Assembly (NCBI RefSeq): GCF_014633365.1 | Contig: NC_068339.1 | Location: 873,001 to 937,000, forward strand | Source: Diospyros lotus | Lineage: Eukaryota; Streptophyta; Magnoliopsida; Ericales; Ebenaceae | Length of the DNA stretch: 64,000 nt | Direction of reading: 5' to 3' | In this document: positions 25,000 through 37,700 of the stretch, piece after piece | Layout: every line of letters begins with the position of its first letter | Numbering within the stretch: position 1 is the first letter of the stretch | Made by a program: the position numbers and the translations under genes | Notes under the pieces: generated by a model | Seen by the model: only the letters and a program-made list of their open reading frames with translations | What the model was told of the DNA's origin: nothing | Databases searched by the model: none

Positions 25000-26035
25000 G
25001 TGGTGTTTGTTAACCAAAAAATGGGAAAAAAAAAAGTCAAATATGAGAAGCATTCCAGATATTTGTCTTTTCTAACGTGTTTGTTAAAATTATTTGACAT
25101 TTTCTGAAAAAATCCTAACGTGACCCTTTATTTTATTTTTTTTAGATAAATTTATCTGATCTCTCATTCGAATAAATTTATCTAATATTTTATAAATAAA
25201 TCTAAATTACTCTTATATAAAAACCTCACCAAACATCCTTCACCTTTCATCTTCTTTTATTTAATTTTCATTGCTGTTCGTTTTCTTTCATCTTCACGCA
25301 CGCTTCCACAGAAACAGCAAAGGAAAGGTATATTCTTCATCTTCTTTTCTTTTCTTTGCTTTAATCTTCTTTTCCTCTACATCTTCCTTTCTTTCTTTCG
25401 TCTTCTTTTCCTGTATATCTTCATGTCCTGTTCATCTTCTTTTTCTGTAAATCTTCTTCTATTTCCTCTGGTCTTCACTATTTTATTTGTTCTTTTTTCT
25501 GCTATTTCATTGGTTAATCTGTTAACTGTTAACATTAATCTCATTTTATTTTAATCTTCCTTTCCTGTTAACAGTAATAGCAGATTAATCTTCCTTCACC
25601 TGCGGCTAAATGTTAACTGTTAATCTGCTATGGAAAGGAAGATTAAAATAGCAGATTAAAATTACTGATTTTGTTACATTATTATAATAGAATATAATAT
25701 TTATTCTTGAAAAAACTTTTAGTTTTCCAGCTGCATCGCAATTAGTTGTGTAGTTAATTTTAATCATAAACTTGTTTTTGATGTTAACAAACAATTTTGA
25801 ATGAATTTGATAATAGAGATATTTTAATAAAAAAAAAAATTCTTATCTTAGTGCTTATCATATGCATTAACAAATATATGGAAAGAAAAAATACAGTTAT
25901 CAGTAGATCTCAAAAAATTTAATAAACAATTTGATAGAAATTTTGAAATGCTTCTCAATTTTATTTTGAAAAATATTTCAACCTTATTTTAATACTCTCT
26001 TATTTTACTTATTTTAACAAATGCTACCTTAGAGA
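25000..26035. mobile_element. Candidate non-autonomous hAT-like element
   Basis: The left edge TAAGTGGTGTTTGTTAA and the right edge read backwards (TAAGGTAGCATTTGTTAA) form imperfect terminal repeats. Similar motifs repeat just inside (TGAGAAGCATTCCAG versus TGAGAAGCATTTCAAA). The middle has CTTC-rich sequence and an internal inverted repeat around AGCAGATTAA (25580-25670). No target duplication recognised. Confidence 0.4.
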
Positions 26036-26889
26036 TGATGTGGCAAGAATATGTAGCCACTTGGGCCTATGGAATAGCACATGCAAACTGATGTTTATAG
26101 TGTACATTTGAAGCATAAATATTAATTGAGAAAATAAAACAAATCTAAAAATTCTAAAAGGAATTTGCCAGAAGTATTATAATTGGTGGAAAGAAAGGTA
26201 GGAAAATCTCCTACTTTCTAAGCATGAATCAGAGTTCCTCAAAAAAGTTTAGGTTATGAGCAACTTATAGCTTACCATAACACTGTAACATAATGCATGC
26301 GTAATAGAACATTTAATATTGTGAATGATGTCATAACATACATATTTTGTTACCAACTTTTGAAAGGAAAAAAAGAAAAAAGAACTAGGCTACCCTGTAA
26401 CAATGCCACATGTAACTCAGTTTAAGATGTTAGGAAGAAAATTTAGGTCACAACAATTAATTTAAAGCATGGAGGGTAAGGAGGAAATACAACTCACATT
26501 GTAGAATGGAAAGATATATAGAGAAGCAACATTCAAACCACAGAGTTATTGGCAGAAACATGAGGAACTTTTGATGATCCTGGGAAAACATACTTCTGAT
26601 ACACATTTCATGCAGAGAACATCAGACATCCATACAGATTTTCTCCAAGTATATTGTGAGAAATGGAGTAAAAGAGAGAGAATCAAATTTTAGACGATCA
26701 TGGTATGGTATAAATTCTTTAAGTTATCGTACCATAGGTAGGCTGGTAGCAAACAAGGGGTCCGGTAAAAATTCCTTAATTGATGAACATGCATCATCAT
26801 ACACAATACATGTAAATTTACTTGATTTTGCAGAAGCCAGACAATATATATATATATTTGTATTTAGAAAACGAAATACAGTGCATACT

Positions 26890-29800
26890 TTATATTTTGT
26901 AGACCATACCAACCTCCAGAAGAGCAGCATGGGGGATGTTCAATGCCACCGGGGGCTCTCGACAATTTTTGTCAAGAAAAACATAGGTCATGATGAGAAA
27001 TTTCTTGAGAAAATTAGATGACCCACAAACTTGAAAATGCAACTGGCCCAAGAAATACGCGGTGCCACTTTCCCTGGCATCTATGAGTCCTTGGAGTTCC
27101 TCCCTAACAGAAAGACGCATTCTAGGGCTACTTGGAGGCAAAGTAAACCGAACCTTTTTCCTCCTGATAGGAGCAGAAACACTCCTTGATGAATCACCTG
27201 AGGAACGTGTCCCAATCTGAGTGTTTGGTGAGCTTGCAGGACCAGCACTTGTTATGGTCCCACCTAGAGGAATCAAAGCAGTTCCATCAGCCATTTGGCT
27301 TCCGACAATAATCATCTTTCCTTCAGGGGAACTCAATGCTTCAACATCAGCTTCTCCCCGAAAAATAAATTCGCCAATTGAATGAATAATATGTTCCTCA
27401 AAATCATCAGTGTCCCTTACACTATCACAATATCCGTACCTTACAATGCATCGATAAATCTTATATTCTTTTGGCCCAACCCTACCAATAAGATACCTCT
27501 GGCAGGGGGGGATATGAGGCACTGGTAAAGACTTGAAGGACAGGAAAATAAGTACTTGATGATATGCAGGAAGATTTGTAATAAAATGGGAGAAGAAAGC
27601 TGGGATTCCGGTTAATACATCTGTATAGATAAAACCAATTCCTGGTACTCTGGAAACTTCTAAACCAGGGCTAAGGTCTGCAAGCCAATCAAAGTATACT
27701 TTGTTCTGTAAATCAAACTCGTGCTTCTTCAGTGTGCCATAGTGCCAGGCAAGCATGATTGTCATGAAAATCACCATAAGGACAACTAAGTACCAGGTTC
27801 CCTCATGAAAATTCAACAAAGATGCTAACAGATACATGACTTCAATCAACCCAAAGAACACTAGAAAGCATGCAGATAGAAATAAGCTCTTCTCCCAGTA
27901 AAGTGCTATTACGAGTGACATCAAGCAAGTTGTTATTAGCATTGAAGAGATTATAGCTAGACCTGCAGGAAGAAATGTAAAAAATAGCTATCAGACATAA
28001 ATCCACAATCTTTTTAATGCAAAATTTCGGTTTCACTTCAGTCAATTTATGTCTAATGTAAGAACAGGTATTGTTGCACCGTTCAGTAGCAACATGTTTG
28101 ACCAATCAAATACACAATCCTGTTTGTTGTGTATGCTAGAAATCAAGTTGATCACACATGGATAGGCATCTGATAATGAGAACATGCGCTTTCCAATAAG
28201 GATAAATGCACATTTTCTGCTCCTAGTTTATTCTTTGTTATTATTATGTTATTTTGTAAATTATGGAATTCATAAAATATTTGTGCTTGCACGCAATTAT
28301 AAGTTTCATGTTTCAAATATGGTTTACTCCTTTAAGAACAAACTAGAGGATATCTTCTAGCATACCTGTTGCATTTCCAATCAGTTTCATGTCACGGAAA
28401 CCAAGTGTCGCAATAAGACTGAGGACCATCAATATCCAGTTGACATCCGGAATGTAGACCTGTCCGTATATCTTGTCAGATGTATGGATGACTTTAACTC
28501 GGGGAAAGCAATCAAGTCCCACACATTGGTTTATAATGGAAAAACTCGCAGTAATGGTTGCTTGGCTTCCTACAACAGAAGCAAACAAGGAGAATATGCG
28601 GAAGACATGGCGAATAGTTCCTGAAATTTACGTGTAAAAATGTGAAATCCTCAACAATCCAGCAGCTGAAAAAATGTAAACAAAACATAATTACTTACTG
28701 TTAGGTATGGCTTCACTGAGATGGACACTGTCCTTGGAAACATCAAAGTGCTTGGAGATAAATGCTGCTTGACCAGCATAACACAAAAGGAGAACTGGAT
28801 AAATTAGGCAGACAAAAGTAACCTACAGTAGAGACATCGTATAAAGGATCACTCTGTTGAACAACATTCAGTAACAGTGATGAACAAATTCTATTTATTA
28901 CCCTGATAGATCGTTTGGAGAAATGGCCTAGATCTGTAAACATTGTTTCTGATCCTACAAATATATAATTCCATGTGAATTAGACAGAACAAACAGCAGA
29001 ATAACTGATTATTATCAAAATATACACCTATTGCCATATCTATTTATTTAGTCTTGATTAAAAAAAGAAGTTAGAAGAACATAAATCAATAAAATGAGCA
29101 AATGATGTCAGTATATACTAACCTGCCATGCAGAGGAGGATACTGGATAAAAATCCCCAACTTCTGGTTTTGAGGCTTCTTATAAACTTGAACATGTATA
29201 TTGGAGAGATTGCATATATAATTCGGGGCTCAAAATGAATGAATATATTATAAAGACCAATTACAGTGATGAATAAGAGCCATATAATGACAACTGGAGC
29301 AAATAAAAACCCAAGTTTATGGCTCCCATAACGTTGCAGTGTGAAAAGGCAGACCAATATAGCACATGCAGTGGGCACAGGTACATCTGAAACAAAAAGC
29401 AATCCAAGGGGATGAGCAACTCATAAATGGGAAATCAGCTTTAGAAATCAATAAGAATACAAGTCTTTATTTAAAACTGATGTGGATATTGTCAGGTTAA
29501 ATCTGAGAAAGAACTCATCCACATGCACATGGCTAACTTTTAAACTATGCTGTGTTGGAGCTCTAGCTTTAGAAAGAAAAAACAAGAGTTAATGCAACCT
29601 AATAAGTCAAATCCTTCAACTTAAGGGAGTAAGAGTTTGGTAGGGACTGGGAGTTGTCTACATTTTGTCAGGTGGGAGTGAAGATCAGATCCCATTCAAC
29701 AGAACAGAAAAGGAATCATGACGACCATTTAGCAACATAATTTGAAGGCTGGAAGGTACAGCTCTGAATTAAGCAAATGTGCACGGTATGCAATTATAAG

Positions 29801-32800
29801 GATTCCATGTTTTGACAAAATAACTCTTGAGTTCCCTGTAGAATATTATATTATGGATAAACAACATGATTTACATCCATGGAAATGGGCATTTTATAAT
29901 GTTTTATGTAGTATCTAAAAGGCAGCATTTATCTTCTACAATTTGCTTCCACAACTAGCAATATATCAATATAATAGAGGGTAGAAGATGAAATTCCACA
30001 CCTCGGTATCCCAAGATTGATCCTAGTGGCTAGTATTGAAAATAGAGTTTATTAGGTAAGTTAACTCAAAACACCAAAAAACAAAGAAACTCATCTGGAA
30101 TGCAACATAGGTCCCACTTAAAAGGATTTTGCTTGCTCCTTAACATATCTGAAGATTGGCAAAGGAATATTTTCACCAAAATGACATATTCAATAATCTA
30201 GATAATTTGTTGATATTTTGAAGTGGAAAAAGTAGTTCTAAGGAGATGTCAATTTTAAGAATTTATCAACAAGATTAATACATATATGTTGATAAATTAA
30301 TGATTAACTAATCAACATGACTGAGAAAGTGTGTCAAATAAATTAGTACTTCAATGCATGATCACATCTGAATCTCCAAATGCAAGGCAAAGTAAAAACT
30401 TCTATATGTCAGTGATTGTTTGTCAACCCATTATGTCTGTGCCCCAAAAGAGATCTCTGTAGCATAGTCACTGAAAATGCACAGAAGAGAAGCTGGGCCC
30501 ACGATTTCTCAGGACTCATTAAAATGATGTTATTGGAAGGTCATGAAGTTCACATAAACACAGTATGTTATGGATTTTGAAAGAAGAAACCAAAGGAGAC
30601 AAATGATAATAGAGATATGCTTACACGGTAAGAATTACCTTTCTTCAAAATCTTTTCAACATGGTCTCTTCTTTTTTCTGAAATGGGAACTGGTAAAAAG
30701 CACGAAAAACTACTATTTTAGCTTAAGCGTGATGATGGCATTGTTTATAGGATGCAAAAGTATTTCTGCAGTCAAACCTGCTGTTTATCCTTACATAGAC
30801 ATGAGAAATCTGCCAGTGATCGTCCAAGACCAGATGAAGCTGACAGTACTGGAGCAGGAAAAGACAAAAAAGCAAATTACTAGAGTAAAATTTGGAGATA
30901 GTAACACAACATAGGATGGATAAGAAAAGTGAATCAAGTTATGATTTTCTAAAAAAAGAAGAGAAACATACCAGATAAAGCTGGAGTGAGAACACCATCA
31001 CCAATTGTCAAGCAAGAACCAACCAGAGCAAGGACCAGCATGAAATAGTGACTACTCTTATGTTTTTCAATGGCTTTTCTAGCTCTTGATTTCCTCTTAA
31101 CTTTAGGATGGCTTTGCTCCTCAGTTTGCAGAATATCATTTACACTTTGATCATTTGGAAGTAAACCCACTCCAGCATGCCTGCAGAGCAGTGAGTACAG
31201 TGCAAAAGTCCCGCCTGTAACAATTCGTTGCAAAGAAGAATGCTTCAGGATATTCATGCAATCTGCATTGTATTTAGTTCAAAAGGTATGGGATATTATA
31301 CCCTCTCCATCATCATCAGCCCTCAATACTATCAAGGCATGCTTCAGTAAAGGAATGATGGTTAGAGTCCAGAAGATAAAGGAAAAAAGCTCATATATCA
31401 TATCATCTGATTTGATGTCCTCAGCAGAAAGGGTTCCAAATACGAATAAGGGAGCAATACTAAGGTGACCATAGATTACTCCAAGGCTTTGGAATGAAAG
31501 AAGGACTGTATGTCGCCAAGTCTCCTGCAAATCAGCAAGTCAAAATTAAACATGTTACGGCAAGGGATTCAGCTAACAACTCCAAAAACACCAAAATATA
31601 AACAGCTCTGATTCATGACTGGAAGGTGAGATGTAAGTATAAACTGTAACTTCCCCTAAAGCCGTTCTAGCACTCCATCTTTCTTATTTCCGGACATTAG
31701 AACCTCTAGTGAACTATCAAAATCGTGGACCCTGTATTATTAATATGTATGATTTTTATGCATGTAGCCCTAGTAACTACAGCTTTCTACCCAAAGCCAC
31801 TCCATAAGGGCTCGCTTGATAGGCTTTCTGATTTCATTTTTCAGTTTCTACTTCCAAAATCATGGAAATGGGGGGAGGGTGGGCGGAAGGCAGTGGTTCA
31901 TAATTTTTATTTCTAAAAGAAGTCAAAATATTTGAAATTTACTCAAAAAGGCAAACACACTGAGGGAGGGCTTTTTTTTTTTTTTTCCTTATTTGGTTCT
32001 TTTCCAGTTGAGTCTTCCTCCCCTCCCCCCAGGGCCCCACCCAATCTTCTTCTTGTCCCCTGAACTCCTCAGTCTATTCTTCCTCTCCCCCAACCTTTTT
32101 CTTCCCCTCCTAGTCTCAGCCTAAGGTCTTCCCAAATGTACCCCTGCCCTCCACATTGCAGCCTTTTTCTTCTTCTTACTTGTCGCCCAACACTTCTCCA
32201 TCTTCTTTGTTTGTTTTTTTCCTTTCATTCTCTTGTCTTGTCCAAATGCAGCCAAATCTGGGTTTGGCAAATGCATTATGGCTTATCTAAATGCTAGAAG
32301 AAGAAGAAGAAGAAGAGAGGAGAAAATAAGCCAATAAGAAGAATGAGGACAGATAACGGGTCAAAGTTCCCTAGTTGAACCAAAATTTGAGTTTTGATGA
32401 ACGACCCAGTAGGTTTGCTAGTTGAAAGTATTAGTAGAAGGACAAAGAGTCAAAAAAAATTTAGGTTAAGGGTATTTTTACCAATATTAATAAACTATTA
32501 CATGTATATAATCACCACCTAAAATAAACAAAATTTTTATCAAACAACATATGCAGTTTTATTGTCAAAATTTTTGAAAAGAGAAACTCATCCTTGTCAG
32601 TAGGAAATTACTTGTTGAGAGCCCTTTGTGATCATCAATTCCATTTCCACACCCTCAAGAGATAACCCTTACATTTCATGCATGTGTGTGCAGGCAGTTG
32701 AGTGCCTTAAAAGAAGAGAAACTTTGAACAGGTCAAGCGCAGATGAGTTTATAAACTCTTTCAACTATAATCCACTCATAAGTTATTAATTGATGCATCA

Positions 32801-33352
32801 AACAGGGAGAGAATTTGGTGGCTGAGGTGGTACTTCGTTTGGAAATTAAAAGCTTAAAGTAATCTTAGTGCAGAAGTATGCTGTACGCCCATTTGAAAAA
32901 GAGAGGTCAACTAGGATAGAACAGAAGGGAAAAAACATGGCAGGAAAGAATCCGAAAAGGGACTCTATGTAGAATTCATTTGCATTCAAATTCATTCATT
33001 TCAAACATAGCGTTATCCATTTGAACTATTTCCTCATCCAACACTAGTAAAACTAATGGCAGAAAGGTGTAATGTACTTAAAGTGAGATTTGAGATGATG
33101 CATAAAAATCGATTCATGAAAGGGGCAATTATAGCGTTCATGTGAAATTATACACTGACCAGAAAACACTCACTAGAGCTGAAGTTCCAGGAAAGATCAA
33201 CACCCAAATGTTTTTAAATTTTAAGTGTGTGCAAGCGGAGACCCTAGTAAAAAACCTACCTCAAAAGAATGCAATTCAAAGAAAAGGCAGAGAATTACCT
33301 TAAACTCAGGAGCAACGTTGAATCCAGGACTCGGATTGTGATGATGATCCAT
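26890..33352 (-). CDS. KUP/HAK/KT-family potassium transporter
   Basis: Minus-strand exons 33352-33299, 31524-31302, 31214-30972, 30848-30795, 29386-29123, 28954-28902, 28822-28699, 28620-28366 and 27962-26890 (stop included) join in consistent phases to 780 aa, the usual family length. It is a multi-pass K+:H+ symport-type transporter of plasma or internal membranes. Family landmarks are [20 protein letters not shown] (exons 2-3), GDGVLTPALSVLSASSG, LFAPVVIIWLL, CYAGQAAFISKH and VVGSQATITASFSII, then the long cytosolic tail (RRKKVRFTLPPSSPRM, ARESGTAYFLG) and a C-terminus ending LEVGMVYKI. The start ATG is in a tiny first exon (MDHHHNPSPGFNVAPEFK) joined to ETWRHTVLLSFQ; the first intron is 1.77 kb. 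The first membrane segment reads GVIYGHLSIAPLFV, where canonical members have GVVYGDLSTSPLYV. The clade is uncertain. Confidence 0.95.
31525..33298 (-). other. Large first intron of the K+ transporter gene
   Basis: Contains a C/T-rich tract at about 31970-32250 and a short (GAA)n run at about 32298-32314. A stretch from about 31800 (AGGGCTCGCTTGATAGGC) looks like a decayed transposon terminus. No exon is seen in it. Confidence 0.5.
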
Positions 33353-33639
33353 GGATTAGGCAAGGGAGAAAGAGGGAATGAGCCAAGGTCTGATTTAGGT
33401 TCTGCGGAATATAAACAACGGCGGGTGAAATCAAGCCGCGATTGGGCCGAATTAAGTAGCAAACGGACAAAAGGCGATGCATCCGGAAACAAAGAGCGAC
33501 CAAGATTGGAATCATCCTCTCCATGTGTATACGTGTGAACAGGGGATTTCTAATGTTTCTTGTTGCTATCGCTTGAATCCGCTCCCTCAAAACATGCACC
33601 CCGCTTCGTCTTTGTTTCCGTTTTCGCATAGTTTAATGT

Positions 33640-34700
33640 CGGAAGAGAATGACTGCAGGATTGATAGCGATGGGCCTCGGGATTTGGTGTGAAATCATCG
33701 TATGAATATTCATATCACAATCAACACAAGATCGATCGGGACCCGACGTGGCTTTCCGTGTGGGATGGACAGTCGTCAGTCGGCTCCTCCTTGTTTGTCT
33801 GGACTCTGGAAGCAGCAGACACACTTCCTTGGCTTTGGATTATGTACCGTTGGGACTGTATCTTTATTCTCAAGCTATTGGCCAAAATTCAATAAATATC
33901 TTCAAAGTTTTTTTTTTCTGTAAGTGAAATATCTTCAAAGTTAATAATTGTTTTCAGACAAATTAATTAAAAACTAAAAAGTGTCGCCAATTAATGATTT
34001 AAAAAATAAAAAATAAATAAAAATAAAAAATATAATCACTGATTATAATTAATCTTTTTTTGTTGTAACGTGAAAATCTCGAAAAGTCTCTCAATCATAG
34101 ATAATTTTTAATTCGAATTAATCTCATTATTTTTAAAACTCGTAATTTCACAACTCTAAGTAAATAGACAAGTTTGTCGTGGGTTCAAATTTTGAAGGGC
34201 CTGACTCTTCTAATAAATATAAGTGATTGCGCAATCTAGTGCCGAGCTTGAGGTGGAACGCGTGCACTATTTTTGCGAGAGGATACTCTGATCAATCTTA
34301 AATCAAATTAATTTATCTTTAAATAAATAAAAAAATAAATCAATTCATTTTGAACTAATTTATTTTTGAATTGTGGAATTAAAATAATTTTCAAGGAATT
34401 ACATTTTCTTTTTTTTACTCAATAAATACAATTTTTTATTGAATTTTCAAACACACGATTTATTTATTTTATTTATTTGTTTTTTAGTAAATACAAATTT
34501 GGGTTAATTTTTAAACACTATATTTGTGCTTTTAATTTTAAATATTAAAATATCGAAACAGTACAAGTAACATCATCATCAATTCATCATATCATCATGT
34601 ATATGAACTGCCAAAGAATTGAGTAAAAGCACTGTGCATATATAACTCTTACCATCATCATCATCATCATCATCATATCAAAGTTCATATTTACAGAAAG
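33640..34700. other. Spacer with an (ATC)n microsatellite
   Basis: AT-rich sequence upstream of the K+ transporter. Contains copy 2 of the dispersed repeat (34066-34250) and an (ATC)n run at about 34652-34677. No gene seen. Confidence 0.5.
34066..34250 (+). repeat. Copy 2 of a dispersed degenerate repeat
   Basis: Shares AACGTGAAAATCTCG, TCTCTCAATCATAGAT, AACTCTAAGTAAATAGAC and ATAAATATAAGTGATTGCG in the same order as the copy at 14118-14350, and inverted at 38560-38810. Confidence 0.5.
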
Positions 34701-34812
34701 AAAGAGAGAAGATCAACACTACTACACTGTGGACTACTATAAAAACCACACACACACACACACATATATACATATATATATATATGAACCAGAACCCATG
34801 GACGACGTCGTT

Positions 34813-35007
34813 CTACGAGTGCCCGACGGAGATGGGCCTGCCGGAAAGTCCCAGCGGCGAGGGCGACCTTCCGGAGAGCTGGCGGCCGATGCCCGGTCTC
34901 ATGACGTGGTCGGTGACCTCCTTGAGTCGCTGCTCCTGCTTTATCTTCCTCACCTGGCTGTGAACCGGATGATGATCGTCACTGTTCTTCTTTCCCTTCG
35001 TCTCCAT
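34813..35007 (-). CDS. Small basic protein of unknown function (64 aa, single exon)
   Basis: An uninterrupted frame from ATG 35007 to TAG 34813 stands out by high GC and strong third-position G/C bias against very AT-rich flanks, which suggests selection on coding sequence. The product is hydrophilic: a Lys/His-rich start, a charged segment (VRKIKQEQRLKEVTDHVMRP), then a Gly/Ser/Pro-rich end with SPSPLGLSGRPISVG. No signal peptide or membrane segment is seen. The C-terminal SPLGL..RPISVG pattern reminds me of uncharacterised small plant proteins, but I cannot name a family with confidence. An (AT)n run at about 35049-35072 lies just upstream and could serve as a TATA-like region. It may alternatively be the last exon of a longer gene. 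Confidence 0.6.
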   Translation of the reverse strand: METKGKKNSDDHHPVHSQVRKIKQEQRLKEVTDHVMRPGIGRQLSGRSPSPLGLSGRPISVGHS

Positions 35008-35289
35008 CTCTTCACAGATTTATCATTTACAGAACAATCCAAGCTATTTACATATATATATATATATATATATGGGAACATCTTCGAAGGCTCGTAGGGT
35101 TGGTTAATTTGGACGTTTCCATTCGGGTCGGGAACGAGGAGTCGCGTGAACCCGCGTGTTTTGACTTCGTTTTGGAATCGGACCGGGTCGCAAGTTTGAC
35201 GGGACGCTGCTTTTACTTTCACGCTCTGGTCACGCGCGTGATGAATAGCCATACGCGGTTAGTTGGCAATATTCGGAGTTGATGTGTTG

Positions 35290-36940
35290 CTATTTTCGGC
35301 AAGTTGTTTCCTGAACAGGGAAATATATTCCCTTATTCTTTTTTCTTATTCGAATCAAAAACGAATCTCCCTATTTATTATGGATTGGTTTCTTTAATAT
35401 ATTGATGATTAAATTGTCCTAATTTTATTTTTAAATTTATTATTAATAATTTATATTATTTAAATATTTTTTAAAAATAAATATTATATTACAACTTTTA
35501 ATTTTTTATAATTTAATTAATTTTTCTTTTAAAAAAATAAAAAACAAGAAAAATTTCATGACTGAATATCTCCGACAAGTTGCATAATACCTCAACCCAA
35601 GATGCATATTTCTCTCCAAAACTTCAAAAATGAAGAAATGAAAGAGAACAAAAAATTAAATTCTATATTTTTATTTAATGTGGAAATATAACAATGGGTT
35701 ATTATTTATTTTAATTTTTTCTTAATAAAATTATTTATCTCTTCGTATAAACATAGATCATATGCTATGATCGAATCACGTGGATGTTGTATTTAGTTTT
35801 TATTTTCTTGCTTTATTTTACATTCTTTTTCACGTCAAGCTCCTTTCAATATTTTTCTTTTTTGTTTTATTATCGTGGTGACAAATTAAAATAATAGATG
35901 ATTTAATTATATTATCATTTTGTGCATTTTGATCTTATTTTCACTACTAAAGAATACAAATTTATCAAACACTTTTCAAATTTTGGTTATTTAGTTTGAA
36001 TGTCTCTTAAATTTTAAAATTGGTTCAATTAGTCTTTAAATTTTTTAAATTTTTGTGTAAGCCATTATTAAGAAAAGTTTCTAACCATTTTTCTCAATGC
36101 AAGAAAGGGTCTAAAAAAGTAGGAAAGCTCTATGAAAGCCATTGATTCCAACTAATAATGGGAGTTACTTCATTTTTTATGGTCTACGCTCCGAATTGAT
36201 ACTCAACAATTATCTAACATTAATTAAATTTTTATTTTTTAAAGAAGTATTATGGTTAATTTTAAAATTTTAAAGACTAATTAGGTGTATTTTAACATTT
36301 AAGGGTATTTGAGAAAAAAAATCAAAATTCAATGGTTAATTTATCTTTAAAAAATAAAATAACTTTTAATATATTATTCTCATTTTTTTTTCTTTGTAAG
36401 TAAGTATTCATTGAAAAAAATCTCAATGCGTCTATAGATTAAGTTAAAATATACCTCGAATCTCACAAACTAAGAAGTAAGAGAAATATTTAATTTAAAA
36501 TACCGATATATCCTTACAACATAAAGAATATATAAACATGCCGAATGAAATCTTCAATAAAAAACACTTTGCACTTCTTTCTTCATTCTTTTAGCATTAT
36601 TAAGTTTTTTATTTCTCATTTTCAAATTGAAAATTAAAAATTATTTTTGTATATTCAAGTGAAATGCAAAAAAACTTTTCCAAAACAAACATAGTGCAGT
36701 ATGTTGTTCTATTTTCTTGAAAAAATATGAAAACGAATGTAAAACAAATACTAAGTAACAATTGGATTTACGTTTAATCTCTATATTTTTTTAAGTAGAA
36801 ATTTTGATAAAAATTAAAGCTAGCAGAGTGATAAAATTAAATACTTTATATTTATAAGGTCATAAGATTAAATATTAGTGATTTAGTTTGACCTTTATTT
36901 TAATAAACAAAAAAAATATAAAAAGTATTTTAAAAATTCA
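35290..36940. other. AT-rich spacer
   Basis: Low-complexity A/T sequence with repeat-like pieces; I see no exon, RNA gene or clear transposon end. Confidence 0.5.
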
Positions 36941-36949
36941 CTTTATTGA

Positions 36950-37510
36950 TATGGTTTGGAAAAATGCACTATTTACTTATACAGTGGACCGTCTGGGCCC
37001 AACCTAGCCCATCTCTCTCGGCCTAGCCTGACCCATCTTTCCTTAGCCCAACTTGGCCTATATCTCTCGGCCCAGCTTGGCCTATCTTCCTTTGACCCAG
37101 CCTGGCCCTACGCCAGTCCGCAACAACATCATTGTAACTTTTATTGGGTATTTGTGCGCCTGTCTCAGATTCCATCATCATTAATGGCGGATTCGATTTA
37201 CATTAATAGAGGTCCCGTCACCACCATGCTGCCACCTGAGAATCTCCACCGGCGCCGGATGCTCAATCTCATCACCTACAGATGCACGACATATGCGTAC
37301 AAGAGAGCCTCTTCTCCTCTTATATCAATCAGTTTTTTTTAGAACCAAGATATGTTTTGCCCTCTGATCTACTGATACGTTGCATTTTTCTTACTTCTTT
37401 ACTCACTCGAGCGTCGGAGTGCTTACAGGTACCAGTTGCCCTTCGGACGAACCTATAGCCAGAGCCTGTGCCCTGCATTTGCAATCCCATCTCCGATCAT
37501 TCCCTTTGAT
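36950..37510. repeat. LTR-like retrotransposon fragment
   Basis: Begins with a C-rich stretch holding three to four degenerate copies of a CCCAGCCTGGCC/TATCTCTCGG-like unit (about 37000-37110). It includes ACTCGAGCGTCGGAGTGCTT and ACAGGTACC near 37400-37435, a combination I associate with LTR sequence of plant Ty3-type elements. Exact ends and duplication not found. The 128-codon frame at 36956-37342 lies in this repeat and is not called as a gene. Confidence 0.45.
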
Positions 37511-37700
37511 CAGGAAGGAATATATAGTAATATAGAAGATAAGATAAACCCCTCAAAGAAACTTGATTTCTTTTTTTTTTTTTTTTCTCAATGAGAATTC
37601 GAAAATACTAATTTTTATATACCTATTAAGTAAATTTACATGTGTAATAAACCTCAAACCATGTGAGTAAACACACAAATTTTCTATTAATGGTAGTTGT

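Noticed and set aside
34140..34260. tRNA-like text (GGGTTCAAATTTT near 34180)
   Set aside because: No cloverleaf or box A could be drawn; the text is part of the dispersed repeat.
36956..37342. 128-codon plus-strand open frame
   Set aside because: It lies in a C-rich LTR-like fragment with short internal repeats; the reading is Ser/Leu repeats with no recognised domain.
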